DNA of 35,818 nt from an uncultured bacterium (GTDB lineage Bacteria > Bacillota > Clostridia > Oscillospirales > CAG-272), in the NCBI GenBank assembly GCA_949293405.1, contig CASFDI010000007.1, positions 1-35,818 on the forward strand. The letters run 5' to 3'. This document shows positions 22,655 through 31,391 of this stretch, in pieces. The position numbers and the translations under genes are program-made. Under the pieces are notes generated by a model, which was not told where the DNA came from, searched no databases, and saw only the letters and a list, made by a program, of their open reading frames with translations. Positions within the stretch are counted from its first letter, which is position 1, and each line of letters opens with the position of its first letter.

Positions 22655-23524
22655 ATGAAAGCCAGTGAAATCCAGATCCGTGACCCATATGTCATTACGG
22701 CAGCAGACACCTACTACCTTTACGGCAGTACCGACCGGGACATCTGGAATACCGGAGGCGGATTTGATTATTACAAGAGCCGCGACCTCGTAGAATTCGA
22801 AGGTCCGTACCCCGCCTTTCGCCCCGATGCAGGTTTCTGGGGCAAAAAGAATTTCTGGGCACCCGAAGTACATTTCTACCGGGGGCGCTGGTACATGTTT
22901 GCCACCTTCTGCAGTCCGGAGATAACCCGCGGCACCCAGATTCTGTCGGCGGATACGCCGGACGGGCCGTTTATCCCGATGGGCAATGGGCCGATTACTC
23001 CGGAAGACTGGTACTGTCTGGACGGAACTCTGTTTGTAGAAGAGGGTATTCCCTATCTCACCTACTGTCATGAATGGCTCGATGCTCCCGACTATGTGGG
23101 AGAAATCTGGCTGCAGCGTCTGACTGCAGATCTTAGCGGCACCGTAGGAGAAAAACAGCTGCTGTTCCGCGCCTCAGACGCGTCCTGGACCCGGGGACAA
23201 CCCTGGCGGGGTGAACAATCCAAGTGCTATGTGACCGACGGTCCGTTCTGTTTTCAGGGAAAGTATCACCTGTATTTGCTCTGGTCCAGCTTTGCAGACG
23301 GATATGCCATTTCCACCGCAATCAGCGACAACGGGGTGCGCGGCCCCTGGCGTCTGAGCGATACCGTGCTGCGTGCGCAGGACAGCGGACACGGCATGAT
23401 CTTCCGCGGCAGGGACGGAAGCCTGCGGCTGGCCCTCCACAGTCCCAACCAGACCCCCCACGAACGCCCGCTCTTTCTTCCGATCGAAGAAACACCGGAC
23501 GGCCTGCGTCTGATTCCCGACTGA
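22655..23524 (+). CDS. GH43-type five-bladed beta-propeller glycosidase
   Basis: A 289-residue propeller of the GH43/GH32 group. Asp10 in IRDPYV is the expected general base and Asp123 in CLDGTLF the pKa modulator. The usual general-acid Glu of the EGP motif is replaced by Asp195 in VTDGPF; I recall this variant in a Clostridial GH43-like branch, so activity may differ from classic arabinofuranosidases/xylosidases. No signal peptide, hence intracellular. Start ATG 22655 has AGGAG eight bases upstream. It has its own promoter and a rho-independent terminator, so it is a single-gene unit. Substrate probably short arabinose- or xylose-bearing oligosaccharides, by family only. Confidence 0.82.
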   Translation: MKASEIQIRDPYVITAADTYYLYGSTDRDIWNTGGGFDYYKSRDLVEFEGPYPAFRPDAGFWGKKNFWAPEVHFYRGRWYMFATFCSPEITRGTQILSADTPDGPFIPMGNGPITPEDWYCLDGTLFVEEGIPYLTYCHEWLDAPDYVGEIWLQRLTADLSGTVGEKQLLFRASDASWTRGQPWRGEQSKCYVTDGPFCFQGKYHLYLLWSSFADGYAISTAISDNGVRGPWRLSDTVLRAQDSGHGMIFRGRDGSLRLALHSPNQTPHERPLFLPIEETPDGLRLIPD

Positions 23525-23534
23525 TTCTGAAAAA

Positions 23535-23571
23535 AGGTTCTGCACGACATTTCACTGTGCAGAGCCTTTTT
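23535..23571 (+). terminator. Rho-independent terminator of the GH43 gene
   Basis: AGGTTCTGCAC (23535-23545), 11-base loop, GTGCAGAGCCT (23557-23567) with one G-U pair, followed by a T run. Confidence 0.85.
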
Positions 23572-23773
23572 ATACGAGGCAGATTCATACATTCATAAGG
23601 CAATATACCGTCTGCAGGCACTGCGCCCCCGGTCACCCACCTTTCATCCTTCCGTGCCAGGACCGGAAAGGGAAAAGCCTCCTTCCCTGCCCAGAGGGAA
23701 GCCCCGTAGAATACACCCTCCTGTATTTCCGCTATCCTGTTAACCTGAAAGCCGCAGCAGAAACAATATGTAC
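23572..23773. other. Intergenic region before nagA
   Basis: About 200 bases without a convincing gene or structure. An open minus-strand frame crosses it but has no usable start or ribosome site. Confidence 0.4.
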
Positions 23774-23801
23774 TTGACAAACCGGTAAAATGCGGTATAA
23801 T
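23774..23801 (+). promoter_or_regulatory. Sigma-A promoter of nagA
   Basis: TTGACA (23774-23779), 16-base spacer and TATAAT (23796-23801). Both boxes match consensus. Confidence 0.85.
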
Positions 23802-23811
23802 GATTTCAGAA

Positions 23812-23834
23812 TATCCGGTCAGGATGACCGGATA
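23812..23834 (+). promoter_or_regulatory. Perfect palindrome in the nagA leader, probable operator
   Basis: TATCCGGTCA-GGA-TGACCGGATA, ten-base perfect arms with a three-base centre, beginning 11 bases after the -10 and therefore just downstream of +1. A CCGGC-AGAT-GCCGG hairpin follows at 23836-23849. Position and symmetry suit a dimeric repressor such as a GntR- or LacI-type regulator. No such regulator is encoded in the window. Confidence 0.7.
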
Positions 23835-23886
23835 CCCGGCAGATGCCGGAGACGGAGTAAAGCCGATCTGCACAGGAGGAACACGC

Positions 23887-25113
23887 ATGCAGTACAAGAT
23901 TGTCGGCGGCGTGCTGATCACGCCCTACCGTATGCTGACCGGATGGGAAATCTGCATCCGGGGAAGCAGTATTGTCCGTGTCGCGCCGCGCCATGCTGAC
24001 GACGATACAGCATGGCAGGTTGTGGATGCCCAAGGTGCCTTTGTGGCGCCCGGATTCATTGACCTGCATGTACACGGCGGCGGCGGATTCGATGCCCTGG
24101 ACGGCACGCCCGAAGCGCTGCTCGGTATGGCTCGACTGCATGCTGTGCACGGCACAACCGCCCTGATGCCCACCGCCATGGCAACCGATCCGGAGGAACT
24201 TGCCCGACTGTTTTCCGCCTGGCACCGCTGCATCGGCAAAGGGAGGGATGGAGCGCAGCTGTTGGGGATTCATCTGGAAGGGCCTTATTTTGCACCCGGC
24301 CAGTGTGGCGCACAGGACTCTTCCCGGCTGCGCACGCCCGATCCCACGCATTACGAAGCCCTGCTGGCAGCGGCTGATGGTGCTGTCGCACGCTGGAGCG
24401 CCGCGCCCGAGCTGCCCGGTTCTGATGCCTTCGGCAGACGGATGCGCGATGCGGGAATCCTGGCGTCTATGGGACACAGCAACGCTGCAGAGGATGAGGT
24501 GCGTGCCGCGATGGAAAACGGCTTTACGCATATTACCCATCTCTACAGTACCATGAGCACCATTACCCGCCGCGGTGGATTCCGCTTCCCCGGTTTGCTC
24601 GAATGCGCCTATCTCATTCCTGACATCACCGCAGAGATCATTGCGGACGGCTGTCATGTCCCCCCTGCTCTGCTGCGCTTCGCTTATCAACAGATGGGCG
24701 CGGCTCGTCTGTGTCTGGTAACCGATGCCATGCGGGGCGCGGGTACCGACTCTGGCGAAACCATACTGGGCAGCCTTGAGCACGGCATCCGGTGCATCAT
24801 TGAAGACGGAGTAGCCAAATTGCCCGACCGTTCCGCCTTTGCAGGAAGCATCGCAACAGCAGACCGGTTGCTGCGCACTGCCTGGCACGACGCGGAAATC
24901 CCGCTGTGCGATGCAGTACACATGCTGACCCTGACCCCTGCCCGCATTGCACACCTGCCGAAAAAGGGGATGCTTTCGGTGGGGTATGATGCAGATATAG
25001 TGCTTTTTGACCGCAATGCAGCCGTCAGGAGGACATTTGTAAACGGCGTCTGCGTCTGGTGTGCCCCGGGCGGACATGACTTCCGGGTTCCGCAGAACGG
25101 CGCACCTGCCTGA
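23887..25113 (+). CDS. nagA: N-acetylglucosamine-6-phosphate deacetylase
   Basis: A 408-residue amidohydrolase that converts GlcNAc-6-phosphate to glucosamine-6-phosphate and acetate in the cytoplasm. Visible motifs: APGFIDLHVHGGGGFD (54-69, with His61 and His63), GTTALMPT, GIHLEGPYF with the metal-binding Glu, ASMGHSNA with a metal His, ITHLYSTM, VTDAM with the catalytic Asp, and SIATADRLL. Start ATG 23887 follows AGGAGG by seven bases. nagB lies 97 bases downstream on the same strand, so GlcNAc-6-P is taken to fructose-6-P. The transport or kinase step that makes GlcNAc-6-P is not in this window. Confidence 0.92.
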   Translation: MQYKIVGGVLITPYRMLTGWEICIRGSSIVRVAPRHADDDTAWQVVDAQGAFVAPGFIDLHVHGGGGFDALDGTPEALLGMARLHAVHGTTALMPTAMATDPEELARLFSAWHRCIGKGRDGAQLLGIHLEGPYFAPGQCGAQDSSRLRTPDPTHYEALLAAADGAVARWSAAPELPGSDAFGRRMRDAGILASMGHSNAAEDEVRAAMENGFTHITHLYSTMSTITRRGGFRFPGLLECAYLIPDITAEIIADGCHVPPALLRFAYQQMGAARLCLVTDAMRGAGTDSGETILGSLEHGIRCIIEDGVAKLPDRSAFAGSIATADRLLRTAWHDAEIPLCDAVHMLTLTPARIAHLPKKGMLSVGYDADIVLFDRNAAVRRTFVNGVCVWCAPGGHDFRVPQNGAPA

Positions 25114-25210
25114 TCCGGAACCTGCAGTACATCCGGTAACCCCTCTCCCGTGTACCGATTGACGGAACCGGCGGGCGATCCTGAACTTCTTGCTCAGAAA
25201 GGAACGGAAT

Positions 25211-25978
25211 ATGATTACATTTGTAAAAGATTATTTACAGGTAACAGTCGCGGACAGCCGTGCGGAAATGGGGCGTATTGCCGCTGCTGACGCGGTGGCC
25301 ACCATGCGCAGCATGCTTGCCCGGAAAGAAACAATCGGCGTGATTTTTGCCGCTGCCCCCTCTCAGAACGAATTTCTGCAGGCACTCTGTGAAAGCGACC
25401 TTGACTTTACCCGCATCCGGGCGTATCATATGGACGAATACATCGGTCTGCCCGCCGATGCACCTCAGGGATTCGGGAACTTTTTGCGTCGGGCCCTGTT
25501 TGAAAAGGTTCCCTTTCACAGCGTTTCCTATCTTGACGGATGCGCCACCGATCCGCAGGCCGAGTGCGCGCGTTACTCCGACCTGCTGGCTAAGGATCCG
25601 CCCGATGTGGTCTGTATGGGCATCGGCGAGAACGGACACATTGCCTTTAACGATCCGGCAGAGGCTGATTTTCACGATCCCGCCGCCGTCAAAATTGTCA
25701 CCCTGGACGACCGGTGCCGTGCGCAGCAGGTCCACGACGGCTGCTTCTCCACGCTGGATGCGGTGCCGCGCCAGGCACTTACGCTGACCGTCCCCGCACT
25801 GATCCGGCCCCGGGCACTGTTCTGCGTGGTCCCCGCCGCATCCAAAGCCGAAGCGGTCCGGAACACACTGGAAGGTCCGGTGTCCGAGGTCTGCCCGGCG
25901 TCCGTATTGCGTACCTGTCCGGGTGCTCGTCTCTATCTCGATCCGCAAAGCGCGTCGCTTCTGACGGCGCAGGTATGA
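25211..25978 (+). CDS. nagB: Glucosamine-6-phosphate deaminase
   Basis: A 255-residue sugar isomerase of the NagB/6-phosphogluconolactonase fold, turning glucosamine-6-phosphate into fructose-6-phosphate and ammonia. HMDEYIGL (73-80, catalytic Asp75) and GIGENGHIAFNDP with the ring-opening His are conserved. The phosphate-binding loop reads AAAPSQNEF instead of the TGSTP form of E. coli NagB, typical of a divergent NagB-like branch, so specificity for another amino sugar phosphate is possible. ATG 25211 is preceded by AAAGGAA. The protein is near normal length. It is probably co-transcribed with nagA; no convincing promoter is seen in the 97-base gap. An 8-bp inverted repeat (25991-26025) lies behind it without a T-run. 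Confidence 0.87.
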   Translation: MITFVKDYLQVTVADSRAEMGRIAAADAVATMRSMLARKETIGVIFAAAPSQNEFLQALCESDLDFTRIRAYHMDEYIGLPADAPQGFGNFLRRALFEKVPFHSVSYLDGCATDPQAECARYSDLLAKDPPDVVCMGIGENGHIAFNDPAEADFHDPAAVKIVTLDDRCRAQQVHDGCFSTLDAVPRQALTLTVPALIRPRALFCVVPAASKAEAVRNTLEGPVSEVCPASVLRTCPGARLYLDPQSASLLTAQV

Positions 25979-26418
25979 GCGTGCAGCTCAGCTCCGAACC
26001 GGTGCATTTCAGATTGCTTCGGAGCAGCCGGAAAATCCGGATGACTGTCTGCCGCCATCCGGGCATTTGTCGGGGGTTACCCGGAATATCCTCTCTGCGT
26101 ACCGGTGTATCCATATACAGGATTCCGCACGCACCCGCAGGCACTGATTTCCCGGCAAAACCTGTAGCGGCGGTCGGAATCACTTCTTAACAATCCCGAA
26201 AGGTCTGCGGTCTGCCGCCATATTGCGCTGCCGTGCCGTACCAACAAGCAAGACCGGTTTGCCCTGCCCGCGCCATACGGCGGGACCGCAAACCGGTCTC
26301 TTTGATTGGTCTGAATAAGTTTGAGATGGATTGAATGAATATGGTCTGATCGATCTGTGCTGTCTGATTGGACCGGACTGACCTGCCGGCACTGCAGAAG
26401 AATGCGGCCGGCCCGGCA
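25979..26418. other. Gene-poor stretch downstream of nagB
   Basis: No gene I can support. It holds a GCTCCGAA/TTCGGAGC inverted repeat (25991-26025) just after nagB, a large hairpin at 26251-26299, and a low-complexity patch around 26300-26390 with several TCTGA and GATTGG words. Open frames here have no ribosome site and no family resemblance. Confidence 0.5.
26251..26299. repeat. Long hairpin (12-bp perfect arms with inner stem)
   Basis: AGACCGGTTTGC (26251-26262) pairs with GCAAACCGGTCT (26288-26299), and an inner CCCGC/GCGGG (26267-26271, 26280-26284) extends it. Weak T-rich flanks on both sides (CTCTTTG, CTTGCTTG) suggest a poor bidirectional terminator between nagB and the DUF3899 remnant, or a small repeat element. 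Confidence 0.5.
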
Positions 26419-26865
26419 TTACGGAGTGGGTGGCTGGGTGGGACCATACACACGGTCGAACAGAATGATGAACACCGCCGCCACAATCAGCAGGACTGCC
26501 CCTGTCGCAAACAGGAACCCGTACCCGCGCACGCCGCCCGCCTCTTCCTTGCGCCGGCAGTAATCGTAGTAAGTTTCTCCCGCATAACGGTTCCTGCCAA
26601 AGGGAATCAGAGCGCGGACCGCTCGTCCCACCGCATAGGTGAGCCCGCGGAAAACCCCGCCGTTTCCGATCCGGATCAGGACACCGAAGCACAGAAAAAT
26701 CACTCCCGGAATGGAAAAGGCATCTGCCAGCAGGCGGTACCAATCGTCCGCCGGTGCGGCGGACGATTACCCCTGCAGAGAAAGAACCGGAAAAGCACAC
26801 AGCAGCCCCGCCGGAACGGCGATGCCGTACCGGATCAGCACGGCAGGCAAAAAGCGCGCCTTCAC
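26419..26865 (-). pseudogene. DUF3899-like membrane protein with in-frame stop
   Basis: A 148-codon frame starting at GTG 26865, with GGGAG eight bases upstream, reads MKARFLPAVLIRYGIAVPAG, a membrane helix, then meets TAA at 26769-26767. Without changing frame it continues SSAAPADDWYRLLADAF, a second helix (VIFLCFGVLIRIG), GGVFRGLTYAVGR, YYDYCRRKEE and a third helix (FLFATGAVLLIVAAVFIILF), the layout of small DUF3899 proteins. Function of the family is unknown. The stop is one point mutation from a sense codon and lies beside a 12-bp perfect hairpin (26742-26768) that is itself part of the reading frame. The GTG overlaps by four bases (GTGA) the stop of another decayed gene upstream. A sequencing error is the alternative. 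Confidence 0.65.
26742..26768. repeat. Perfect inverted repeat inside the DUF3899 frame
   Basis: AATCGTCCGCCG-GTG-CGGCGGACGATT, 12-bp perfect arms with a three-base loop, overlapping the premature stop at 26767-26769. Confidence 0.7.
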
Positions 26866-27175
26866 AGTCCGAGCTCCCTACGGTAAGAGGCTTCTTCCGC
26901 ATTGTTGCAGTACACGAAATGCCCGGGGGTGATCTCACGCATGGAGGGCAGGTCGGTGCTGTAGTCGTGAGCGGTCAGCTATCTCGAACATCTGTTCATA
27001 AAAATCGATTTCACGGAGGAGCGCCGCCCGTCCTGGCGCGCTACCCGGCCCGGATCCCCCTGCCTTTCCGCCGTGATCTGCCGTACCGGTTCACCGGATG
27101 GATCTGCTCACCGTGGGGGTAAATCCAGATGCGCCTTAGCCATACAGTATGGCAGCATGATGGATCCTCTCTGCA
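26862..27175 (-). pseudogene. Remnant of an unrecognised gene, several frameshifts
   Basis: Minus-strand pieces in different frames look like one decayed gene: WIYPHGEQIHPVNRYGR (about 27127-27077), LREIDFYEQMFEIA (about 27018-26978) and a C-terminal piece AHDYSTDLPSMREITPG ending RRELGL at the TGA 26864-26862. The final stop overlaps the DUF3899 GTG start by four bases, an arrangement expected of a once-functional operon. I do not recognise the family. The 5' limit is unclear. Confidence 0.4.
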
Positions 27176-27266
27176 TCTTCCTGAATTATTTCCGTCCCCC
27201 GGGCGGAAGAGCTCCGTCCGGGGGACTGGTTTTTGTAAATATTTATTTGCTGAAAATCTTCCGCTT

Positions 27267-29906
27267 TCAATTGCGGACCGGCAGTTTCGCCAGTTCGGCC
27301 AACAGAGAAGTTTCCGCCTCACGGTTGCGGGTCAGTTTGGAGCGTTCTGCGTCCACCACGGCGGCGGGAGCTTTGGCGACGAATCCCTCGTTGTTCAGTT
27401 TTCCCTCTGCCCGGGCAATCTCCTGTCGGACGCGCGCAAGCTCGCTCTCCAGCCGCTTGCGTTCTGCCGCATAATCAATGATATCGGCAAGCGGCAGATA
27501 CAGCGTGGCATCGGGCGTCACGATACGCACTGTGTTCTCCAGGTCGCACGATGCGGCAAAGATCATCTCAGAGGCACCCGCCAGTTTGCAGAAATGCTCC
27601 TCAGAACCTGCAAACAGGGTGGGGTCTTTCGCCACAATATACACTTTGGCACGGCGCGCAGGCGCAATATTCATCTCGGCACGGCGCGCACGGATCGCGC
27701 GGATCGCCTCCAGCACCGCATCGGTACGGGCAGTTTCTGCCGGGAAGCACAGTGCCTGCTCATATACCGGGAAGTCACTTACCATAATGCTTTCCGCACC
27801 GTCATGCGGCAAGCAGGTATAAATTTCTTCCGTGATGAAGGGCATATAGGGGTGCAGCAGTTTGAGAATACCGGTCAGCACCCACAGAGCCACCCGGCGC
27901 GCCACCGCCGCACCGGTGCTCTCCCGGTCATGCAGACGGCTCTTCGCAAGTTCAATATACCAGTCGCAGAAAATGTCCCAGGTGAAATCGTAAATCAGAG
28001 ACAGAGCAATCCCCACCTCATAGCGGTCCAGATTCTCGCGCACCCCGCGCACCAACTCTTCAAACCGGGTGATCACCCATTTATCTTCCGGTGCAAGCGC
28101 CCCGATATCGGGCAGTCCGGTCTGCTGATCCTCCTCAAGGTTCATCAATACAAACCGGGAAGCGTTCCAGAGTTTATTGGCGAAATTGCGCGCCGATTCG
28201 ATTTTCTCATCCGAGAAGCGCATATCATTCCCGGGAGAGTTGCCCGACGCCAGTGCAAAGCGGAGCGCATCGGCACCGTACTTGTCAATGATCTCCAGCG
28301 GGTCGATGCCGTTGTCCAGCGATTTGGACATTTTACGCCCCTGGGCATCACGCACCAGACCGTGCATGAACACCGTGGAGAAGGGTTCGCGGTCCATATG
28401 CTCCATACCCGAGAAGATCATGCGTGCAACCCAGAAGAAAATGATGTCATACCCGGTCACCAGTACACTGGTGGGATAGAACCGCCTGAGGTCCTCGGTT
28501 TTGTCGGGCCAGCCCAGAGCGGAGAACGGCCAAAGCGCCGATGAGAACCAGGTGTCCAGCACATCCTCTTCCTGGCGCACCGGTGCGCCGCACTTCGGGC
28601 AGACGGTGATGTCTTCCTTCGAGACCGTCATTTCCCCGCAGGCGTCACAGTAGAACGCCGGAATCCGGTGTCCCCACCACAGCTGACGCGAAATACACCA
28701 GTCCAGCACATGCTCCATCCAGCCGGTATAGATCTTGGTAAACCGTTCAGGCGCAAAACGCACCCGACCGTCCCGCACCACCTGCAGGGCAGGTCCTGCC
28801 AACGGTTTCATTTTCACAAACCACTGATCACTGGTAAGAGGCTCCACCGTGGTACCGCAGCGGTAGCAGGTCCCCACATTGTGCACATGGTCTTCCACGC
28901 GCACCAGATACCCTTCCTTTTCCAAGTCGGCCACAATGGCGCGGCGCGCCTCATAGCGGTCCATACCGCAGTATTTGCCGCCCTCTTTATTGATGGTGGC
29001 ATCATCGTTGAGCACCCGGATAATGGGCAGGTTATGGCGCTTCCCTACTTCAAAGTCGTTCGGGTCATGAGCAGGAGTGATTTTCACGCATCCGGTTCCA
29101 AAATCCCGCTCCACATACTCATCCGCAATCACCGGGATCTCGCGTCCCACCAGCGGCAGGATCAGGGTCTTGCCCACCAGGTGGTGGTACCGGTCGTCTT
29201 CGGGATGCACCGCTACCGCGGTGTCTCCCAGCATGGTCTCCGGTCGGGTGGTCGCCACCGTGACGAATTCGTCGCTGTCCTTGACCGGATAACGGATATG
29301 CCAGAAATGCCCCGCCTGTTCGCTGTATTCCACCTCGGCATCCGACAGCGCGGTCACGCAGTGCGGGCACCAGTTGATAATCCGGTAACCGCGGTAAATC
29401 AGTCCTTTGTTATACAGGTTGACAAACACTTCCCGCACCGCACGGGAACATCCCTCGTCCATGGTGAAACGTTCCCGGCTCCAGTCGCAGGATGAGCCCA
29501 GTTTCTTGAGCTGGCTGATGATGCGCGAGCCGAATTTTTCCTTCCAGTCCCAGACCCTCTTGAGGAATGCCTCGCGTCCCAGGTCGTACCGGGTCAGCCC
29601 TTCCTTTACTCGCAGATCCTCTTCCACCTTGATCTGAGTGGCAATGCCCGCATGGTCGGTGCCCGGTACCCAGAGCGTGCTGTAGCCCTGCATCCGTTTT
29701 GCCCGTACCAGAATGTCCTGCAGGGTTTCATCCAGTGCATGCCCCATGTGCAATTGCCCGGTGACATTCGGAGGCGGGATCACTACTGAAAAAGTCGGCT
29801 TGGAACGGTCGGGATCAGGTTTGAAATACCCTTTTTCCTGCCAGTTGCGGTAGATCCGGTCTTCAAATTCCGCGGGGGCGTAGGTCTTGGGAAGTTCTTT
29901 TCTCAT
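27267..29906 (-). CDS. valS: Valine-tRNA ligase
   Basis: An 879-residue class I aminoacyl-tRNA synthetase that charges tRNA-Val. The HIGH-type motif is HMGH at 53-56 within [12 protein letters not shown], the KMSKS motif is near residue 524, the editing domain ([17 protein letters not shown]) lies near 215-240, zinc-type cysteines in the connective peptide (CDACGEM, CPKCGAP) come before [10 protein letters not shown], and a coiled-coil arm ([15 protein letters not shown]) ends the protein. Start ATG 29906 has AAAGGAA nine bases upstream; the longer frame only reads through the T-box terminator. Expression is controlled by the T-box leader upstream. Its promoter -35 overlaps the stop of the PHP gene. 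Confidence 0.97.
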   Translation of the reverse strand: MRKELPKTYAPAEFEDRIYRNWQEKGYFKPDPDRSKPTFSVVIPPPNVTGQLHMGHALDETLQDILVRAKRMQGYSTLWVPGTDHAGIATQIKVEEDLRVKEGLTRYDLGREAFLKRVWDWKEKFGSRIISQLKKLGSSCDWSRERFTMDEGCSRAVREVFVNLYNKGLIYRGYRIINWCPHCVTALSDAEVEYSEQAGHFWHIRYPVKDSDEFVTVATTRPETMLGDTAVAVHPEDDRYHHLVGKTLILPLVGREIPVIADEYVERDFGTGCVKITPAHDPNDFEVGKRHNLPIIRVLNDDATINKEGGKYCGMDRYEARRAIVADLEKEGYLVRVEDHVHNVGTCYRCGTTVEPLTSDQWFVKMKPLAGPALQVVRDGRVRFAPERFTKIYTGWMEHVLDWCISRQLWWGHRIPAFYCDACGEMTVSKEDITVCPKCGAPVRQEEDVLDTWFSSALWPFSALGWPDKTEDLRRFYPTSVLVTGYDIIFFWVARMIFSGMEHMDREPFSTVFMHGLVRDAQGRKMSKSLDNGIDPLEIIDKYGADALRFALASGNSPGNDMRFSDEKIESARNFANKLWNASRFVLMNLEEDQQTGLPDIGALAPEDKWVITRFEELVRGVRENLDRYEVGIALSLIYDFTWDIFCDWYIELAKSRLHDRESTGAAVARRVALWVLTGILKLLHPYMPFITEEIYTCLPHDGAESIMVSDFPVYEQALCFPAETARTDAVLEAIRAIRARRAEMNIAPARRAKVYIVAKDPTLFAGSEEHFCKLAGASEMIFAASCDLENTVRIVTPDATLYLPLADIIDYAAERKRLESELARVRQEIARAEGKLNNEGFVAKAPAAVVDAERSKLTRNREAETSLLAELAKLPVRN

Positions 29907-29932
29907 AAATCGGTTCCTTTCCGAATGATACC

Positions 29933-30159
29933 AAAACGCCCTGTGGCTTGCGCCACAGGGCGTTTTCACGCGGTACCACCTGTGATTATACTCAACTGCT
30001 CTTTAACGCAGAGTTACGCCGCATTCTACCGGGGATCCCCTTCTTTGCGGAGCTCAGGGGCCACCTTCTCACCGGTTCCGCACGGGCTCGCACCAACCGC
30101 CCGCTCTCTGCGCCGGATTCCGGAGATACTCTTCCCCTTCATCGCTGAAAATCAGTATT
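29933..30159 (-). promoter_or_regulatory. T-box riboswitch of valS
   Basis: On the minus strand the conserved T-box AGGTGGTACCGCG (29981-29969) is followed by a perfect 15-bp terminator hairpin (29966-29952 with 29947-29933) ending in TTTT. Stem I starts after the promoter: the AGTA side and GAA side of the specifier loop are both visible, flanked by GGGG/CCCC and CTCCGG/CCGGTGAG helices. After GAA-G comes GTG (30064-30062), a valine codon. Uncharged tRNA-Val would pair with it and with the T-box and favour readthrough. Confidence 0.92.
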
Positions 30160-30165
30160 GTATTT

Positions 30166-30193
30166 ATTATACCACGCATTCCCGGTTTGTCAA
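30166..30193 (-). promoter_or_regulatory. Sigma-A promoter of valS
   Basis: TTGACA (30193-30188), 16-base spacer, TATAAT (30171-30166) on the minus strand. The stop codon TGA of the PHP gene (30192-30190) lies inside the -35 box. Confidence 0.88.
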
Positions 30194-31233
30194 GCCTTTT
30201 TTGCAAGAGCTTCGGCAGGCAGCTCATCCGGGAAATAGGCACAGGTATCTGCATGCGCGCCGGTGCGGTCCATGACCTGAATGCGGAACCAGTCGATCCC
30301 GTCGGGCACGCGGAAAGAACAGGAGGTGACATCTTCCCCGCCTGCCGCACGGCAGGCGGCATTGGCGCGCGCCGATGTCATAAAGCGCACTTCCTGTGCC
30401 GGATCGCACTGCACATATACTGTGCCGTCTTCCAGATACAGCTGCCGGATGTACGGCCCCGAGGATGCATAATAGTGTCCTTCAAGCAGAGCGTTTCCGA
30501 CATCGGTCACAGTCAGAGCGGGCGCATGAATCACGGTAAAGGTACCGAAAGAATCCCATCCCGGATCACCGGGCTGCCGGCTGTTGTGATTGTCATCCGA
30601 AGCCACACACCCCAGCCGGATCCCCGCTGCCAGCATCTGCTGATAAACCAGACCGTTATCGTCGGGATATCCCTCGACAATACAGCCGTAATTCATCAGT
30701 TCGAGCGCGTGCATGTTCCGGTATGCCGTGTAATCGGCATAGTCCTCAAGCGACCACTGCGGATGATTGTAGGTGACAAAATATCCTGCTTCCCGGCCGC
30801 GGCGCATCATATCCGAAATGCAGGCGGGGGTATAGGAGCGCTCATAGTCGGGCTCATCCGGATCGAAGTCCAGCCGGTCACGCAGGTTGACCGCATTCCC
30901 GAACAGGTAGCGGCTGCGGTGATAGCAGACCATGCGGGTCAGCCCGGGTCGGGTCGCAATCAGGCACATGTGACAGGTCTTGGTGGTTGCCCACGCGTCG
31001 GCCTCTTTATTGATCTCCATTTCATAGCCGTTAAGCGGCAGGAACTTTCCTTCAATATACAGCTCGGGATGCGGGATCAGCACATCGTGGTCGGTATATG
31101 CCACAATGCTGTACCCCTCTTTCATGTAGATATCCCGGATCTCCTCGGGCGTGAGACGGCCGTCCGAGCAGGTGGTATGACAGTGCAGGTTTGCCTTGAA
31201 AGCAGGCACATCGGGCAGAAGCGGATAGCGCAT
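30190..31233 (-). CDS. PHP domain phosphoesterase-like protein
   Basis: A 347-residue PHP protein with the metal motifs NLHCHTTCSDG (HxH at 16-18), AYTDHD, VTYNHPQWS and VASDDNHN in order. PHP enzymes hydrolyse phosphate esters using two or three metals, and substrates of this group (3',5'-nucleoside bisphosphates, histidinol phosphate, sugars) cannot be told apart here. C-terminal residues 260-347 form a beta-rich extension (YASSGPYIRQLYLEDG) seen in longer PHP proteins that act on cell-surface or carbohydrate substrates. No signal peptide. Start ATG 31233 has GGAGG five bases upstream; the longer frame crosses the promoter. It is divergent from proA and runs toward valS. Confidence 0.85.
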   Translation of the reverse strand: MRYPLLPDVPAFKANLHCHTTCSDGRLTPEEIRDIYMKEGYSIVAYTDHDVLIPHPELYIEGKFLPLNGYEMEINKEADAWATTKTCHMCLIATRPGLTRMVCYHRSRYLFGNAVNLRDRLDFDPDEPDYERSYTPACISDMMRRGREAGYFVTYNHPQWSLEDYADYTAYRNMHALELMNYGCIVEGYPDDNGLVYQQMLAAGIRLGCVASDDNHNSRQPGDPGWDSFGTFTVIHAPALTVTDVGNALLEGHYYASSGPYIRQLYLEDGTVYVQCDPAQEVRFMTSARANAACRAAGGEDVTSCSFRVPDGIDWFRIQVMDRTGAHADTCAYFPDELPAEALAKKA

Positions 31234-31270
31234 GACAGCCTCCTTAAAAACGCATTTGTTTTCCGGATCC

Positions 31271-31299
31271 ATCATAACAGAAAGCAGCACCGTTTGCAA
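31271..31299 (-). promoter_or_regulatory. Promoter of the PHP gene
   Basis: TTGCAA (31299-31294), 17-base spacer, TATGAT (31276-31271) with extended -10 TG, minus strand. Confidence 0.65.
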
Positions 31300-31328
31300 G
31301 AGGGAAATCAAAAAAAGTTGAAAAAGCA

Positions 31329-31357
31329 TTGCCCGTGCGCTGCAAGTATGGTATAAT
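31329..31357 (+). promoter_or_regulatory. Promoter of the proA-thiI operon
   Basis: TTGCCC (31329-31334), 17-base spacer, TATAAT (31352-31357), 34 bases before the proA start. Confidence 0.75.
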
Positions 31358-31391
31358 GAATCCGTATGATAAAAGCGGGAGGCTGACTGAA

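Noticed and set aside
23322..23921. Minus-strand frame across the GH43 end and the nagA leader
   Set aside because: The middle reads somewhat protein-like, but it crosses a terminator and promoter and has no usable start.
25975..26190. Possible small gene directly after nagB
   Set aside because: An ATG overlaps the nagB end, but there is no ribosome site and the peptide has no recognisable features.
26180..26938. Minus-strand open frame of 252 codons
   Set aside because: Basic, low-quality sequence overlapping the better-supported DUF3899 frame, which has hydrophobic helices and a ribosome site.
27129..28544. Plus-strand open frame of 471 codons
   Set aside because: Lies antisense to valS, which has full synthetase motifs; codon pattern is the mirror of valS.
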